A stretch of 8,362 nt of DNA from Desulfosarcina sp. (GTDB lineage: Bacteria > Desulfobacterota > Desulfobacteria > Desulfobacterales > Desulfosarcinaceae). Every line of letters starts with the position of its first letter. Position 1 is the first letter of the stretch. The translations under genes and the position numbers were made by a program. The notes beneath the pieces are model-generated. The model ran no database searches and was not told the DNA's origin. It saw nothing but the letters and a program-made list of their open reading frames with translations. The stretch spans positions 1 to 8,362 of the forward strand of contig DAOWNV010000106.1 of the NCBI GenBank assembly GCA_030642405.1, read 5' to 3'. This document shows, one piece after another, positions 7,934 through 8,362 of this stretch.

Positions 7934-8048
7934 ATGGTCGTGGTTATCAAAGAGCAACACTTATCGGCATCATGCGGCAGCGGCCCAACTTGTGTATGAA
8001 GCCCTCTTCCCGTTCAGCGTACACCTGAAAGAAAGGGCTGGCGGATAT
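7934..8048 (+). pseudogene. iscB: Frameshifted, truncated IscB N-terminal remnant
   Basis: From ATG 7934 the frame reads MVVVIKEQHLSASC (to 7975) and stops at TGA 7997. From about 7971 a second frame reads HAAAAQLVYEAL and then FPFSVHLKERAGG (8007-8045). Joined, they follow the start of IscB proteins: M-x-V-x-V-x6-L-x-x-C-H-x-A-x-A-x-x-L-[L/V] ... PF-[T/S]-[I/V]-x-L-K-[E/D]-R-x-GG. Compared with the family as I recall it, about six residues are missing before the PF motif, and one frameshift lies near 7975. Nothing recognisable of the RuvC, bridge helix or HNH regions follows; intact IscB is about 400-500 residues. The second frame stays open to 8165 but loses similarity after 8048. The remnant cannot be functional. 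The match is by eye and short, so confidence is moderate. Confidence 0.45.
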
Positions 8049-8119
8049 CTGAATCTGTCCGTACGGGCAGGCGGCCTTCCGGCATTGATAGGCATCTTGG
8101 GCAGCCTTGGCTGCTATGC
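8000..8119 (+). other. Run of three hairpins inside the element
   Basis: Three separate stem-loops follow each other: AGCCCT/AGGGCT (8000-8005, 8034-8039) with apical TTCAG/CTGAA; CTGTCC-GTAC-GGGCAG (8055-8070, one G-T pair); and GCAT...GCAGC-CTTG-GCTGC-T-ATGC (8092-8119). The first overlaps the IscB-like reading frame. The others lie where no protein similarity is seen. They may be part of a longer structured RNA or the right-end region of the element. No coding function is supported here. Confidence 0.4.
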
Positions 8120-8126
8120 GGCATGG

Positions 8127-8146
8127 CTTGGGTTTCGTAACCCAAG
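8127..8146. repeat. Perfect 8-bp palindrome at the right end of the element
   Basis: CTTGGGTT-TCGT-AACCCAAG, stem 8 bp, loop 4 nt. It is followed by TTCGACAACTATTTTAT, not a proper T tract, so it is a poor terminator on the + strand; on the - strand it is followed by GCCATGCC, also not a terminator. Its left arm plus loop can also pair with 7778-7787. It fits a subterminal hairpin at the end of an IS200/IS605-like element better than a terminator. Confidence 0.5.
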
Positions 8147-8197
8147 TTCGACAACTATTTTATAAATGTATAGTATATTCAATATAATATTTTAGCT

Positions 8198-8362
8198 TTA
8201 TTTTCCCTCACTACATTTTCTTTTTTTTATCAATGGCGTTCTGATTGTTACTTTTTTCAAAGGTTGTTTCCTTATTTCCAAAGCATCGTAAATTACCTGT
8301 TGTTTTATTGCCGGGGTAGTACTGTTTCTTACATTTATTATTGATTCATCTTCAGCTTTAAA
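8198..8362 (-). CDS. C-terminal end of an unrecognised AT-rich gene (partial)
   Basis: On the - strand a frame is open from the window edge for 54 codons and ends at TAA (8200-8198). It reads FKAEDESIINVRNS...QQVIYDALEIRKQ...RTPLIKKRKCSEGK, a charged, lysine-rich tail. Codons such as ATA, AGA and AAA dominate, unlike the other genes here, which hints at an origin in transferred or mobile DNA. No family is recognised and the start is off-window. Such a stretch could be open by chance in AT-rich DNA, so it stays tentative. It converges on the hairpin-rich block; the gap 8147-8197 is AT-rich and shows nothing else. Confidence 0.35.
   Translation of the reverse strand, partial: FKAEDESIINVRNSTTPAIKQQVIYDALEIRKQPLKKVTIRTPLIKKRKCSEGK

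Larger units (their letters stand above)
7778..8146 (+). mobile_element. Decayed, internally deleted IscB-type element (candidate)
   Basis: A GC-rich, hairpin-rich block between AT-rich flanks. It contains, in order, a HEARO/omega-RNA-like structured segment, a broken IscB N-terminus and further hairpins. ACGAACCCAA (7778-7787) is inverted-complementary to TTGGGTTTCGT (8128-8138) with one bulged base, so the block is bracketed by imperfect inverted repeats. The right one is embedded in a local palindrome, as is common at IS200/IS605-type ends. No transposase or HNH/RuvC domain is present, so it would be non-autonomous. Exact ends are unknown. From memory, HEARO elements tend to follow ATGA or GTGA; GTGA (7751-7754, covering the PII-like stop) and ATGA (7788-7791) are both candidates. 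Confidence 0.38.

Noticed and set aside
7804..8028. A 74-codon open frame on the + strand
   Set aside because: It lies over the RNA fold and across the IscB-like frames; its composition is that of translated hairpins and it resembles no family.
7767..8165. A 132-codon open frame on the + strand as an intact protein
   Set aside because: It starts without a Shine-Dalgarno, runs through the structured RNA segment, and only its middle (about 7971-8045) resembles a protein family (IscB). It is better read as RNA plus a pseudogene.
1..8362. tRNA, rRNA genes or CRISPR arrays
   Set aside because: No T-loop consensus with an acceptor stem, no rRNA signatures and no regularly spaced direct repeats were seen.

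Overview
The window looks like a chromosomal segment of a Gram-negative, probably deltaproteobacterial (Desulfobacterota-like) anaerobe. That guess rests on protein style (a tandem of divergent Hsp70 genes, one with a DUF3731-type tail; split DUF1538 membrane proteins with a PII-like protein) and on mixed GTG/ATG starts. No marker gene fixes the taxonomy. All recognised intact genes are on the + strand; only a partial reading frame at the right edge is on the - strand.

Left part (2-4681): two adjacent paralogous Hsp70-family genes separated by 3 nt. The first lacks its 5' end because of the window edge. The second is complete and carries an extra C-terminal helical region of about 300 residues. 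A good intrinsic terminator (4633-4681) closes this unit. They read as one translationally coupled operon making a divergent Hsp70 pair, distinct from housekeeping DnaK.

Middle (4763-5554): a stand-alone HAD-superfamily phosphatase of the type IIB (Cof-like) kind with all four catalytic motifs.

After an AT-rich gap of about 300 bp comes a three-gene operon (5852-7754): two DUF1538 membrane proteins, 7 nt apart and each equal to one half of the usual duplicated protein, followed by a small PII-like signalling protein. The best reading is a two-subunit membrane transporter of unknown substrate controlled by a dedicated PII-like subunit. Its first gene has no ribosome-binding site of its own; the good Shine-Dalgarno belongs to an 11-codon upstream ORF that overlaps its start.

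Right part (7755-8362): no intact gene. A GC-rich, hairpin-dense stretch (about 7800-8146) lies between AT-rich flanks. Its first half resembles the HEARO/omega RNA that precedes iscB, and directly after it there is a frameshifted, shortened remnant of an IscB N-terminus. Imperfect inverted repeats bracket the stretch. I read it as a decayed, internally deleted IscB-type mobile element that landed at or just behind the PII-like gene's stop codon. Beyond it is an AT-rich partial - strand reading frame with no recognisable family.
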